DNA from: Edaphobacter acidisoli
GTDB lineage: Bacteria > Acidobacteriota > Terriglobia > Terriglobales > Acidobacteriaceae
DNA length: 64,000 bases
NCBI RefSeq assembly: GCF_014642855.1
Contig: NZ_BMJB01000001.1
Span: forward strand, 496,001-560,000
Reading direction: 5' to 3'
Numbering within the stretch: position 1 is the first letter of the stretch; every line of letters begins with the position of its first letter. A program made the position numbers and the translations under genes. Below, in pieces: positions 1 through 9,489 of the stretch. The notes below the pieces were generated by a model, which was not told the origin of the DNA, ran no database searches, and saw only the letters and a list, made by a program, of their open reading frames with translations.

Positions 1-865
1 TGGCGTGGAGGAGAAAGCGATAGGTCTCGCCCGTCTTCCATGGATAGACGAGATGGCTGTGGCCGCCGGTGCCTTCGTTGCCAAAGCTGCCGGCAACGAC
101 ATCCGGGCCTTTTGCGAGAAGCTGGACACGATTGTCCGTTGCAACCTTGCCGCGGTCGGTGTGCTCGTTGCCGGCGTCCCAGACGGAGAAGATGATGCGG
201 CGCTCGGTTGGACTGTTGACCTGAATGCCAAAGTATCCGCGGGCGAAGCCGCACGCCTCGTAGTAGGACCAGATGGGGTCGGTCTTGACCGTCACCTCGT
301 TGTAGAACCACTCCACCTGCGCTCCTGCGGGAGCCGGATAGTGCAGGTGCACTGACGGCGCTCCGCGCTGCGGGGTGAGGTTGAAGAGAGCGTCTTCCGC
401 GGCAGGGCCTGCGAGGTCAAGCGCCTGGATATCGGCAAATACAGTGCCGGATTTTTTGATGCCCGTGAGAGCGAATTTGTATGGGCCGGTTTTATCGATG
501 TGGATGGAGCCGAAGGATACGATGGCTGGGCTGGAGGTTCCTTTGACGGATTTGGTGGCCACGTTATGACCGCCAACCGTCAGGTGGATTTTGGACTTGC
601 TGCCTTCAGGCACCTGTAAACGAATGGAGATGCTCAGCTTGCCAGTGCTGCGAATCTGGCCATACCACGCGACTGTGGTGGCAGGGTCGCTCCAGCCGGT
701 AAGCGGGCTGTTTTCGGAGATATGCAGCGCTTCAGGGTTCGGCTCGGAGTAGGCGGTGAACCCTGGAACATCAAGCGAGGGAGTTTGACCCGCTGCAAAT
801 GAGACGATAGTGACGAGAAGGCAGAGCGCGAGCATGCTGCTCCAGCGCCGAGGATATAAGTTCAT
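1..865 (-). CDS. DUF5077/DUF3472 secreted protein (C-terminus cut off by window edge)
   Basis: The frame is open from an ATG at 865 to the window edge, giving 288 codons without a stop, so the C-terminus is missing. Residues 1 to about 22 form a signal peptide ending near AAG-QTP. Residues about 25-150 resemble the DUF5077 beta-sandwich. From about residue 155 the protein matches DUF3472, with the motifs WFYNEVTV, GFARGYFGIQV and IFSVWDAG. These domains occur in secreted proteins of polysaccharide-degrading bacteria, but no reaction is established. The gene is divergent from the GH95-type glycosidase across a 144-bp AT-rich gap, which suggests co-regulation in carbohydrate use. Function beyond the domain names is unknown. 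Confidence 0.8.
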   Translation of the reverse strand, partial: MNLYPRRWSSMLALCLLVTIVSFAAGQTPSLDVPGFTAYSEPNPEALHISENSPLTGWSDPATTVAWYGQIRSTGKLSISIRLQVPEGSKSKIHLTVGGHNVATKSVKGTSSPAIVSFGSIHIDKTGPYKFALTGIKKSGTVFADIQALDLAGPAAEDALFNLTPQRGAPSVHLHYPAPAGAQVEWFYNEVTVKTDPIWSYYEACGFARGYFGIQVNSPTERRIIFSVWDAGNEHTDRGKVATDNRVQLLAKGPDVVAGSFGNEGTGGHSHLVYPWKTGETYRFLLHA

Positions 866-906
866 GCAGCACACTCCAGTCAGCCAGTGCGGGTTTTATT
901 GCTATA

Positions 907-934
907 TATTTCGGTTGTTATTTATATCGAAATA
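907..934. promoter_or_regulatory. Inverted repeat in a divergent promoter region
   Basis: A 7-bp inverted repeat, TATTTCG (907-913) and CGAAATA (928-934), has a 14-bp spacer and lies in the AT-rich gap between two divergent carbohydrate-related genes. A further CGAAAT occurs at 955-960, and a TATAAT hexamer at 946-951 could be a -10 element for the glycosidase. The arrangement looks like an operator, but no regulator gene is nearby and the protein that would bind is unknown. Confidence 0.35.
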
Positions 935-1009
935 AAACGCAAGGATATAATACTCGAAATTCCTGGGCGACGGTTCTTTCGTCGTAAATCCGCGTATTTG
1001 AGGAACTTG

Positions 1010-3310
1010 ATGAGCAAGCCTGCGTCGTGGCGATTCGTAATCTGCGTTTGTACAGCATTCCAGTTGCTGACTGCGCCTGCATTTCTTCCTGCGCAGGAGC
1101 AGCCTTCAGGCCTGACCCTCAATCTTCCGGCTCCTGTCTCAACGTGGGAGAAGGGCATTCCGCTCGGCAATGGAATAACCGGTGGCCTGCTGTGGGGAGA
1201 TGGCGGAACCGTGAATCTCTCGCTGGATCGCGGCGATCTGTGGGACCTGCGCGTGCCTGCCGTCTACCAGCGGCCCGACTGGACCTATGCCACGCTGGAG
1301 CGGCTGGTGCGCGCTGGTGATGAAAAACAGATCCATGCGATGTTCGACAATCCTTACGACGAGCTGGCCTATCCGACCAAGCTGAATGCAGGACGGCTTG
1401 TGCTTACGTTTCCGCAAGGGGAGAAGGCATCGCGGTTCACGCTGGACGCGCATCGCGCCGAGGGTGGCGTGGTGTTGAGTGAGGGGAAGGTTTCGGCCAT
1501 CTTTGCAGCGACGCAGCCGGTGGCGTTGTTGCGGATCTCCGGTCCGGCTCCTGAGATCTCGCTGATGGATCCCTCGGGAGTGGTGGAAAAGCTCGGCTAT
1601 GCTCCGGCTGCGCATGGCCAGTCTTCGGAGCGCGGCATCCATACGCGGTGGCTCGTGCAACATGCTGCTCTGGGCCTCGATTATGCAGTTGTGGTTGCGA
1701 GCAGAACTGAGCATGGCACGACGGAGATTGCAGTCGCTATTGTGTCGAATCGAGAGGGACGCGATCCGGTAGCGCTAGGCAAACGCCGCGTGGCGAAGGC
1801 GCTCAGTCGCGGATATGACGCGGTGCTCGCGGAGCACATGGCCTGGTGGAAGAATTTCTGGTCCACTTCGCAGGTCCGGGTTCCACAAGAGGACGTGCAG
1901 CAGCAGTATGTCCTCGACAAGTATTTTTATGGCTCGGCGTCGCGTGCGGATGCGCCTCCGATGCCTCTGCAGGGAGTGTGGACGGCGGACGATGGCGGGC
2001 TTCCTCCGTGGAAGGGCGACTATCACAACGACCTGAACACGCAGATGATGTACATCGCCGCTCCTGAGGCCGGCCTGTATCCCGAGGGCGAGAGTTTTCT
2101 GAACTTCAATTGGCGGCTCCTGCCGGTCTATCGAAACTTTGCGCGATCGTTCTATGGCGTGCCGGGTGCGATTGTGCCGGGTGTTGAAGCCATCAACGGA
2201 AAGCCGCTCGGTGGCTGGGCTCAATATTCCTTATCGCCAACAATGGGGGCGTGGGTGGCGCAGAGTTTTTATCTGCATTGGCGATACACGATGGACCCGG
2301 TGTTCCTGCGAACGCGAGCGTATCCCTTTGCGTCAGAGATTGGCACAGCTTTGCTTGCGCTGATGAAGCCCGGGCCTGATGGAAAGCTCGCACTGCCGCT
2401 GTCGAGCTCGCCGGAGATGTTTGACAACTCACTGAAGGCATGGCTTCCGCACACGTCTAATTTCGATCTGGCGCTGGAGCGTTGGCTCTATGGCGCGCTT
2501 GCGGAGATGGCCGATGCGCAGGGCGACACTGCTTCTGCTGCGCACTGGCGTGGAGTGCTGGACCGGCTGGGACAGCTTGATGTGATGAACGGAGCGTTAA
2601 CAATTGCGCCGGGGATTCCGCTGCCTTTCTCGCACCGCCATCTTTCGAACCTGATGTCGATTTATCCGCTCGGCCTTGTGGATGTGGATTCGGAGCAGGG
2701 GCACGCGCTGGCCATGAACTCCATCGACGATTTTGCCTCCAAAGGCCACAGCGCATGGTTGGGCTACACGTACGGATGGCTCGCGTGCATGATGGCGCGA
2801 ACAGGCAACGGTGACGGAGCGCTCAGGTATCTCGATGATTATCTGCGGGGCTTCATCTTTGAAAATGGCTTCCATGTGAATGGAGACCAGAGCCGCCTTG
2901 GGCTCTCTGAATCGCACTATCACCCGTTCACGCTGGAAGGAAATTTTCTGGCAATGCAGGCGGTGCAGGAGATGTTGCTGCAGAGCTGGGGCGGGGAAGT
3001 GCGCATCTTTCCTGCAGCGCCTTCGCAGTGGCAGAGCGCATCGTTTGAAGGGCTTCGCGCCGAAGGTGGTTATGTTGTTTCAGCCGAGCGACGCGACGGA
3101 CACACGACGAGTGTCAGCATCACGGCGAGCGTCGACGGAATTCTGCGGCTGCGTGATCCCTTTGCGGGGTCGGGAAACGTCCAATGGAACAGGCCTGTGC
3201 AGCTCTCGGGAGAAATTTTGACGGTTCACATGACGAAAGGCCAGACACTCTCCGGCAGCACAGGACGACGCCAGGAGGCAGCCCCGCCCGGGCCCGATGC
3301 GCTACACTGA
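1010..3310 (+). CDS. GH95-type glycoside hydrolase (alpha-L-fucosidase/galactosidase-like)
   Basis: The predicted secreted enzyme has 766 residues. The start at 1010 is chosen because GAGGAA lies just upstream and a signal peptide ending in LPAQ follows; an in-frame ATG at 887 would add 41 residues with no signal-peptide logic. Features of the GH95 (alpha/alpha)6 fold are visible: an N-terminal block with GNGITGG, a motif GDYHNDLNTQMMY that corresponds to the conserved Asn pair region, SSSPEMF at the general-acid Glu position, HRHLSNLMSIYP, and a C-terminal EGNF...EMLLQSWGGEVRIFP block. GH95 enzymes usually have DGNF in the last motif; here Asp is Glu. The family releases terminal L-fucose or L-galactose from plant glycans. 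Substrate here is not predictable. Confidence 0.78.
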   Translation: MSKPASWRFVICVCTAFQLLTAPAFLPAQEQPSGLTLNLPAPVSTWEKGIPLGNGITGGLLWGDGGTVNLSLDRGDLWDLRVPAVYQRPDWTYATLERLVRAGDEKQIHAMFDNPYDELAYPTKLNAGRLVLTFPQGEKASRFTLDAHRAEGGVVLSEGKVSAIFAATQPVALLRISGPAPEISLMDPSGVVEKLGYAPAAHGQSSERGIHTRWLVQHAALGLDYAVVVASRTEHGTTEIAVAIVSNREGRDPVALGKRRVAKALSRGYDAVLAEHMAWWKNFWSTSQVRVPQEDVQQQYVLDKYFYGSASRADAPPMPLQGVWTADDGGLPPWKGDYHNDLNTQMMYIAAPEAGLYPEGESFLNFNWRLLPVYRNFARSFYGVPGAIVPGVEAINGKPLGGWAQYSLSPTMGAWVAQSFYLHWRYTMDPVFLRTRAYPFASEIGTALLALMKPGPDGKLALPLSSSPEMFDNSLKAWLPHTSNFDLALERWLYGALAEMADAQGDTASAAHWRGVLDRLGQLDVMNGALTIAPGIPLPFSHRHLSNLMSIYPLGLVDVDSEQGHALAMNSIDDFASKGHSAWLGYTYGWLACMMARTGNGDGALRYLDDYLRGFIFENGFHVNGDQSRLGLSESHYHPFTLEGNFLAMQAVQEMLLQSWGGEVRIFPAAPSQWQSASFEGLRAEGGYVVSAERRDGHTTSVSITASVDGILRLRDPFAGSGNVQWNRPVQLSGEILTVHMTKGQTLSGSTGRRQEAAPPGPDALH

Positions 3311-3674
3311 TGCAGTGGACGTTCTTCCTCAATTGAACCGCCGTAGCGCGTTACGCTATGCGGTGGGAGCGATGCTGTGCTGGCTGCTGGTAGTGTATGC
3401 GGTCGGGGCAAAGCTGGCGCTCTATCATATCCACCAGCCTGGAGCGAAGTCTGTTGCTTCGACGAAGGCGTGGCAGGACCATGACATCAATGTGGTCTCT
3501 GCGGATGTTCAAATTGCTCCGGCGGTGACTGTTCTGCCGCAGGTGAGCGTTGGCGCTCTGCTGTTGGCGATGGCTTTCGCGACGGTGTGGGTGCTGCCTG
3601 TGGAGCGGAACGCCCCCACCATGGTTCTCGGATTCTCTCCGGAGCTTTCCGTCAGGCCTCCTCCGGCTGTTTAA
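3297..3674 (+). CDS. Small membrane protein, unknown function, upstream of RND operon
   Basis: The frame encodes 125 residues. The start overlaps the end of the glycosidase gene by 14 bp, and an AGGAGG at 3273-3278 is rather far upstream, so the start is uncertain. Two hydrophobic segments are visible, at about residues 21-43 and 84-101, separated by a loop carrying the motif HIHQPG. I do not recognise a characterised family. The gene points the same way as the efflux operon that begins 108 bp later and may be transcribed with it. It could be an accessory membrane component, but nothing in the sequence proves it. Confidence 0.6.
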   Translation: MRYTDAVDVLPQLNRRSALRYAVGAMLCWLLVVYAVGAKLALYHIHQPGAKSVASTKAWQDHDINVVSADVQIAPAVTVLPQVSVGALLLAMAFATVWVLPVERNAPTMVLGFSPELSVRPPPAV

Positions 3675-3781
3675 TGATTTCAATTTAATACCGTTCGCTT
3701 TTTGCCGCGTCTTCTGATCTGGACGCGGGGGTAGTGCGTGCTTCGGCAGGCACGGATTTTCTTCCACGTAAGCGGGTATTC

Positions 3782-5029
3782 ATGATGAAAGTTTCTTCTT
3801 TGCAGACAAAGGTCTCGAAGGGTCTTTTGGCGCTGCCGTTGTTTCTTGTTGCCGGTTTGGGATGCAACCACTCGGATGCAAGCGCGAAGGATGCGGCCGC
3901 AACTTTGCCCATTGCTCCGGTTGTTACGGTAACGCGCGCCCCTTTGAACAACACGCTGGAGGTCGCGGGCGAGTTCATTCCATACCAGGAAGTGGAGCTC
4001 CACGCGAAAGTGGCCGGATACATCCGGCATATTAGTGTCGACATTGGCGATCGGGTGAAGGCCGGTCAGGTGCTGGCGACGCTCGATGTGCCGGAGCTTT
4101 CTGCGCAGGTGGCTGGCGCGAACGCCGGCGTTGCCCAGACGCGAGACCAGATTGCACGCGCGAAGAGCGACATTCTGAGCGCACAGGCGAACCACGATGC
4201 GCTCCACGCCGCGGCGAGGCGTTTGCAGCAGGCCTCGGCAGCGCGTCCGGGCCTGATTGCGCAGCAGGAGCTGGACGACGCGAATGCGAAGGACCGTGCA
4301 GCGGAGGCGGAGCTTGATGCCGCAAAGTCGACGCTTGCAGCGGTGGAGCAGCAGCTCGGCGTCTCGCAGGCAGACCAGCAGCGCTACTCGGCGCTGGAGG
4401 ACTACTCGCACATCACCGCGCCGTTCACCGGAGTGGTGACATGGCGTTATGCCGATACCGGCGCGCTGATTCAGGCAGGCACATCGAACGAGAATTCGAT
4501 GCCTGTCGTGAAGCTGGCCGAAGTGGACGTGCTGCGTCTGCGCCTGCCCGTGCCGGCGTCGCTGGCTTCGAGCGTGAAGATCGGCGATACCGCTACGGTG
4601 CACGTGCAGTCGCTGGGCTTGACGTTCCCGGGCAAGGTGACAAGAACGACCGATGCTTTGGATCTTGCGACGCGCACGCTGCAGGTGGAGATCGATGTCC
4701 CGAACAAAGACGGCAGGCTCCAGCCGGGCATGTATGCCGATGTGAAGCTGAACATCAATCGCACAGGCGACTCGATGGTGCTACCTGTGCAGGCTGTGGA
4801 CATGTCAGGCGGATCTCCATACGTGATGCTGGTCGACCGCGACAACCGCGTGGAGAAGCATCCGGTGGAAGTGGGCGTTGCGACCGCGAACCGCACGGAG
4901 ATTCTGAGTGGCCTTAATGCAGGCGATCGCGTAATCGCGACCAATCTGTCGGGCTATCAGACGGGCGAGACAATCGAGCCGAAGGTCAGCTCGATGATCG
5001 GCGCGGGCTCCCGCGTGGAGGGCAAATAG
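3782..5029 (+). CDS. RND efflux periplasmic adaptor subunit (membrane fusion protein)
   Basis: The product has 415 residues and belongs to the HlyD/AcrA-type membrane fusion proteins that bridge an inner-membrane RND pump and an outer-membrane channel. The start at 3782 (or 3785) puts a hydrophobic leader ending in AGLGC at the N-terminus. This is an imperfect lipobox, so the protein is probably a lipoprotein. A biotinyl-lipoyl half-motif follows (KVAGYIRHISVDIGDRVKAG), then an alpha-helical hairpin rich in Ala and Gln (about residues 95-190), the second lipoyl half (ITAPFTGVVTWR), a beta-barrel and a membrane-proximal domain. The stop codon is immediately followed by the pump start, so the two are translationally coupled. 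Confidence 0.93.
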   Translation: MMKVSSLQTKVSKGLLALPLFLVAGLGCNHSDASAKDAAATLPIAPVVTVTRAPLNNTLEVAGEFIPYQEVELHAKVAGYIRHISVDIGDRVKAGQVLATLDVPELSAQVAGANAGVAQTRDQIARAKSDILSAQANHDALHAAARRLQQASAARPGLIAQQELDDANAKDRAAEAELDAAKSTLAAVEQQLGVSQADQQRYSALEDYSHITAPFTGVVTWRYADTGALIQAGTSNENSMPVVKLAEVDVLRLRLPVPASLASSVKIGDTATVHVQSLGLTFPGKVTRTTDALDLATRTLQVEIDVPNKDGRLQPGMYADVKLNINRTGDSMVLPVQAVDMSGGSPYVMLVDRDNRVEKHPVEVGVATANRTEILSGLNAGDRVIATNLSGYQTGETIEPKVSSMIGAGSRVEGK

Positions 5030-8000
5030 ATGTCCAGTTTTGCTCTTCGTTATCCATTCTTCATCATCATGCTGTGCCTGATTATTGCCGTTGTCGGCTC
5101 GACGACGGTGGCGCGCATGCCCGTAGACCTTTTCCCGGACATCAACATCCCTGTAGTGGTTGTGGCGACGTTCTATAACGGCATGCCGCCGGAGGAGATC
5201 GAGTCCAACATCACCAATCCGTTCGAGCGGTTCTTCACGCTGGGCAGCGGTATCGATCACATCGAATCGCGCTCGCTGACGGGCGTGAGCCTCATCAAGG
5301 TGTACTTCCAGCCGGGCACAAATGCCGACGCGGCAGTGACGACCATCTCGAACCTTGCGATGGCGCAGTTGCGCCGTCTGCCGCCGGGCACGCTGCCGCC
5401 GGTGGTGCTGAAGTTCGACGCGTCGAGCCTGCCAGTGTGCCTGATTACGCTGAAAGGGCAAGGGCTGAACGAGACGCAACTGCACGACCTGGGGCAGTTC
5501 AACGTGCGCAATCAGCTTGCAGGCGTGCCGGGCGCATCGGTGCCGCAGCCCTTCGGCGGCAAGTATCGCCAGATTCAGGTGTACGTCGATCCGGTAAAGC
5601 TGGAAGCGCATCAGTTGAGCGCGATGGACGTTGTGCGCGCGGTGAACAAGGCGAACCAGATTCTTCCTGCCGGTGACGTGAAGATCGGCCCGAAGGACTT
5701 CAACATCTACACCAACTCGCAGTTCCCGAACGCCCAGGACATCGACGATATGCCGTTGAGAACGGTGGGCAACGGCCAGCTGCTCATCTCCGACATTGGC
5801 TATGCGAAGGACGACTCGGCAATTCAAACCAATATCGTGCGCGTCGATGGGCAGAAGTCGGTGTATCTGCCTATTCTGAAACAGGGCGGCGGAAGCAACA
5901 CGATTGCCGTGGTGAACGGCATCCGCGACAAGCTCAAGCACCTCGTAGATATTCCGAAGACGCTCAAGTCCGACGTCGTCTTCGACCAGTCGGTGTTTGT
6001 GAAGACCGCGATCCGCAACCTGGGCAACGAAGGCGGCATTGGTCTGGTGCTGACCGGGCTGATGATCCTGATCTTCCTCGGCAATATGCGCGCGACGGTT
6101 GCCGTCATGTTGTCGATTCCGCTCTCGGCATTGGCTGCGTTTCTCGCCCTGAACATGATGGGCGGCACGATCAACTCGATGGTGCTGGGCGGACTGGCGC
6201 TGGCCTTCTCTCGACTGATCGACAACTCGGTGGTCGTGCTGGAAAACATCTTCCGACATTTGGAGATGGGCGAGCCTCCGGAAGAAGCTGCGGAAAAAGG
6301 CGGCCGCGAGATGGCGCTGCCGGTGTTGGCGGCGACGTTCACCACGTCGATCGTCTTCTTCCCGGTAGTGTTCCTCTATGGCGTCAGCCGCTTCCTGTTC
6401 ACGGCGCTGGCGCTGGCAGTGGTGCTGTCGATGTTCGCGTCGTATGCGGTGGCGATGACGGTCGTGCCGCTGTTCTGCGCGAAGTACATTCGCAACGCGC
6501 ACCACGAAGCGGGACACCACAGTGGTGGCAACCCGTGGCAGCGGTTTGTGCGCTGGTTCAATCGGCGTTATGACCGCACACTGATGCAGTACGACCGCTC
6601 CGTGCGCAAGAGTCTGCTGCGACCCGCGGCGACAGTGATCGGCATCATGGGCGTGTTCCTGCTCAGCCTTGGGCTGTTTCCGTTCCTCGGGCTTTCGTTC
6701 TTCCCGCGGACTGATCCTGGCCAATTCGTCATCAACGTGAAGGCGCCGACGGGCACGCGCATTGAGCTGACCGACAAATACATCGCGCGCGTGGAAGACG
6801 ACATCCGTTCCGTTGTTCCACCGAGCGATCTGGGGATGATCGTCTCGAACATCGGCATCACTCCGGACTTTTCGGCGATCTACACCAGCAACTCGGGGCA
6901 GAGCACGGCGTTTGTTCAGGTGAGCCTCAAGACGGAGCATAAGCGCAGCAGCTTCGAGTACATGAACCTGGTGCGCGCGAAGCTGCGCAATGACCTGCCG
7001 GAGCTTTCAACGTACTTCCAGACGGGCGGTCTTGTAGACGCCGTTGTCAACCTCGGCCTGCCCGCGCCAATCGACATTCAGGTCGGCGGCAACGACATGA
7101 AGGAGGCCTACGCAACCGCGAACGAGCTGGCCACGAAGATTCGGCGGCTCAAAGGCGTCAGCGATGTGCTGATCCCGCAGGACATCGACTATCCGGGTCT
7201 GCAATTAAACGTGAACCGCGAGATGGCCGGCCGGCTCGGCCTCACGTCGAGCGAGATCGTCGATAACGTCATCACGGCGCTCACGTCGAACGGCATGATT
7301 GCGCCGAGCTACTACGTCGATCCGAAGAACGGCAACAACTATCTGCTCACGGTGCAGTTTCCCGAGACGGACATCAAGTCGATGACCGACTTCGAGGACA
7401 TCCCGCTGATGTCGCACGACGGCACCCAGACGACCAATCTGGGCGCGGTCGCGAGCATCAAGCAGATCGATACGCCGACGGAGGTGGACCACTACCAGCT
7501 TCGGCGCGTGATCGATGTGTATGTGTCGCCGTCGGGGCAGGACCTCGGCGGCGTCGCCAATCGCGTGGACGATATCATCGCGCACACCAAGGTCCCGGAG
7601 AATCTGAACGTCACGGTGCGCGGGTCGGTCGAAGGCATGAGGCAGTCCTTTAAGAGCTTCGGCGTTGGACTGATTCTTGCCGTCGTGCTGGTCTACCTGA
7701 TCCTGATGGCGCAGTTTGCATCGTTCGTCGATCCGCTCATTATTCTGCTTGCCGTTCCGCCAGGAATTACAGGCGTGATCGTTACGCTGCTGATAACGCA
7801 CACGACGCTGAACGTCATGTCGCTGATGGGCGTGGTGATGATGACCGGCATCGTGGTATCGAACTCGATCCTGATCGTCGACGTTGCGCGCATCCTTCGT
7901 GGAGAAGGTATGCCAATCGATGAAGCGGTCGCCACGGCGTGCAGAATGCGCCTGCGGCCGATTCTGATGACGTCGCTGGCGACGGTGCTGGGCATGATTC

Positions 8001-8179
8001 CGATGGCCCTCGCACTGGAGGCGGGCAGTGAGCAGTACGCTCCGCTGGCGCGCGCCATCATCGGCGGCCTGATCGTGTCGGTGATTCTAACCGTCTACAT
8101 CGTTCCGGCGGCGTATCTGTGGGTCCACCGGAAAGAAGAACGCAGCGTGGAAGTGATGGCGGGGGAGAGAGAGTCATGA
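5030..8179 (+). CDS. RND multidrug/solute efflux permease (AcrB/HAE family)
   Basis: The product has 1049 residues, the usual length for an AcrB-like proton-driven inner-membrane pump. It begins with the typical short helix and TM1 (SSFALRYPFFIIMLCLIIAV), followed by the porter domain (MPVDLFPDINIPVV), TM2-TM6, a second large periplasmic domain from about residue 560, and TM7-TM12 ending near IVPAAYLWV. In TM4, AcrB has two adjacent Asp residues that relay protons; here the motif reads SRLIDNSVVVLENI, so one Asp is Asn. The ATG abuts the stop codon of the adaptor, and the outer-membrane gene overlaps its end by 4 bp. The substrate is unknown. Confidence 0.95.
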   Translation: MSSFALRYPFFIIMLCLIIAVVGSTTVARMPVDLFPDINIPVVVVATFYNGMPPEEIESNITNPFERFFTLGSGIDHIESRSLTGVSLIKVYFQPGTNADAAVTTISNLAMAQLRRLPPGTLPPVVLKFDASSLPVCLITLKGQGLNETQLHDLGQFNVRNQLAGVPGASVPQPFGGKYRQIQVYVDPVKLEAHQLSAMDVVRAVNKANQILPAGDVKIGPKDFNIYTNSQFPNAQDIDDMPLRTVGNGQLLISDIGYAKDDSAIQTNIVRVDGQKSVYLPILKQGGGSNTIAVVNGIRDKLKHLVDIPKTLKSDVVFDQSVFVKTAIRNLGNEGGIGLVLTGLMILIFLGNMRATVAVMLSIPLSALAAFLALNMMGGTINSMVLGGLALAFSRLIDNSVVVLENIFRHLEMGEPPEEAAEKGGREMALPVLAATFTTSIVFFPVVFLYGVSRFLFTALALAVVLSMFASYAVAMTVVPLFCAKYIRNAHHEAGHHSGGNPWQRFVRWFNRRYDRTLMQYDRSVRKSLLRPAATVIGIMGVFLLSLGLFPFLGLSFFPRTDPGQFVINVKAPTGTRIELTDKYIARVEDDIRSVVPPSDLGMIVSNIGITPDFSAIYTSNSGQSTAFVQVSLKTEHKRSSFEYMNLVRAKLRNDLPELSTYFQTGGLVDAVVNLGLPAPIDIQVGGNDMKEAYATANELATKIRRLKGVSDVLIPQDIDYPGLQLNVNREMAGRLGLTSSEIVDNVITALTSNGMIAPSYYVDPKNGNNYLLTVQFPETDIKSMTDFEDIPLMSHDGTQTTNLGAVASIKQIDTPTEVDHYQLRRVIDVYVSPSGQDLGGVANRVDDIIAHTKVPENLNVTVRGSVEGMRQSFKSFGVGLILAVVLVYLILMAQFASFVDPLIILLAVPPGITGVIVTLLITHTTLNVMSLMGVVMMTGIVVSNSILIVDVARILRGEGMPIDEAVATACRMRLRPILMTSLATVLGMIPMALALEAGSEQYAPLARAIIGGLIVSVILTVYIVPAAYLWVHRKEERSVEVMAGERES

Positions 8180-9489
8180 GAGGATTTCAATTCGCTGTTG
8201 CACTTTCACTGATGATGGCGATTCCACTCGGTGCGCAGATGGGCAATCCACCTGCGCCCAGTGCGCCACCACAGACGCTGACGATCTCGCAGGCGGAACA
8301 GATCGCAATCAGGAACAACCCACGCATGGCCGTCTCGCGCCTGCTCGCACTGGCGCAGGGTCAGGTAAAGCGCGAGGTGCAGTCTGCCGAGTTGCCCACG
8401 GTGGGCGTCGATCTGACTGCCGTGGATTCACACAATGGCAGCCGCATTACGGCGGGTGGGTTGAACAACCCGACCGTCTATCAGCGCGCTGCTGCAGGAG
8501 CTACGCTTCAGCAACTCATTACAGACTTCGGCAGGACACGCAACCTCGTAGCCAGCTCGCAACTGCAAACCCAGGCCGCGCAGAGTGCGCAAATGGCAAC
8601 GTCTCAGGACATTACCTTTGCTGTGGACGAGGCGTTCTTTCACGCACTGAGCACACAGGCTGTGCTGAGGGTGGCGCAGGAGACCGTAGATGCGCGGCAG
8701 ACAACAGCAGACCAGGTCTCGGCATTGACGGGGGCAAAGCTGAAGTCAACGCTCGATCAGAGCTTTGCCAACGTCGATCTGGCGCAGGCGAAGCTGCTGC
8801 TGGTAGACGCGCAGAATGATAACGAAGATGCGATGGTTGTATTGAATGCGCTGCTGGGCAACGAACGTGCCGTCACGTATTCGCTGGTGGACGAGACGCC
8901 GAACGCTCCCAGGCCTGCTCCCGATGACGCAGAGCCGCTGGTTACGCTCGCGTTCAAGCAGAGGCCCGACCTGCTCTCGCTCAACGAGCAGTATGCTGCG
9001 GCGCAGAAGTACAGCAAGGCCGAGCACGACCTGTGGATGCCGACGGTTTCAGCGCTCGGTGTCTCGGGCGATGCTCCTGTGCGTGCCGATCAGATCACGA
9101 CACCGTGGTATGGAGCGGTCGGTGTCAACGTGAACATTCCTGTCTTCAACGGCTTTCTCTACTCGGCGAGAGCAAAAGAAGCAGACCTGCGCGCCAGCGC
9201 TGCCGACCAGCAGGTACAGTCGCTGCGCCAGACCATTGCACGCGATGTAAGGACGACGGTGCTGGAAGCGCAGTCCAACTTCCACCGCATTGCTGTGACG
9301 CAGCAGCTGGTGAATGAAGCGAACTCTGCGTTTGACCTTGCGCAGACCCGCTACAAGATCGGCCTCTCTTCGATCGTCGAACTGACTCAGGCACAGTTGG
9401 TACAGACGCAGGCGCAGATTGCTTACGTCAACGCTCGCTATGCCTATCAGGGGTCGCTGGCTGCTCTGCGATTCCAGACCGGCCAGTAG
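8176..9489 (+). CDS. TolC-like outer-membrane efflux protein
   Basis: The product has 437 residues. The ATG at 8176 overlaps the pump stop codon as ATGA and is followed by a signal peptide (MRGFQFAVALSLMM, cleaved near GAQ), so I prefer it to an upstream in-frame ATG at 8119. The chain shows the two internally repeated outer-membrane efflux protein domains of the TolC family, with long coiled helices rich in Ala and Gln and the motifs FNGFLYSARAKEADL and LTQAQLVQTQAQIAYVNARY near the C-terminus. It completes the tripartite pump as the trimeric channel across the outer membrane. Confidence 0.93.
   Translation: MRGFQFAVALSLMMAIPLGAQMGNPPAPSAPPQTLTISQAEQIAIRNNPRMAVSRLLALAQGQVKREVQSAELPTVGVDLTAVDSHNGSRITAGGLNNPTVYQRAAAGATLQQLITDFGRTRNLVASSQLQTQAAQSAQMATSQDITFAVDEAFFHALSTQAVLRVAQETVDARQTTADQVSALTGAKLKSTLDQSFANVDLAQAKLLLVDAQNDNEDAMVVLNALLGNERAVTYSLVDETPNAPRPAPDDAEPLVTLAFKQRPDLLSLNEQYAAAQKYSKAEHDLWMPTVSALGVSGDAPVRADQITTPWYGAVGVNVNIPVFNGFLYSARAKEADLRASAADQQVQSLRQTIARDVRTTVLEAQSNFHRIAVTQQLVNEANSAFDLAQTRYKIGLSSIVELTQAQLVQTQAQIAYVNARYAYQGSLAALRFQTGQ

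Noticed and set aside
4805-6940. 711-codon minus-strand frame
   Set aside because: His/Arg-rich antisense frame of the RND pump, caused by codon bias.
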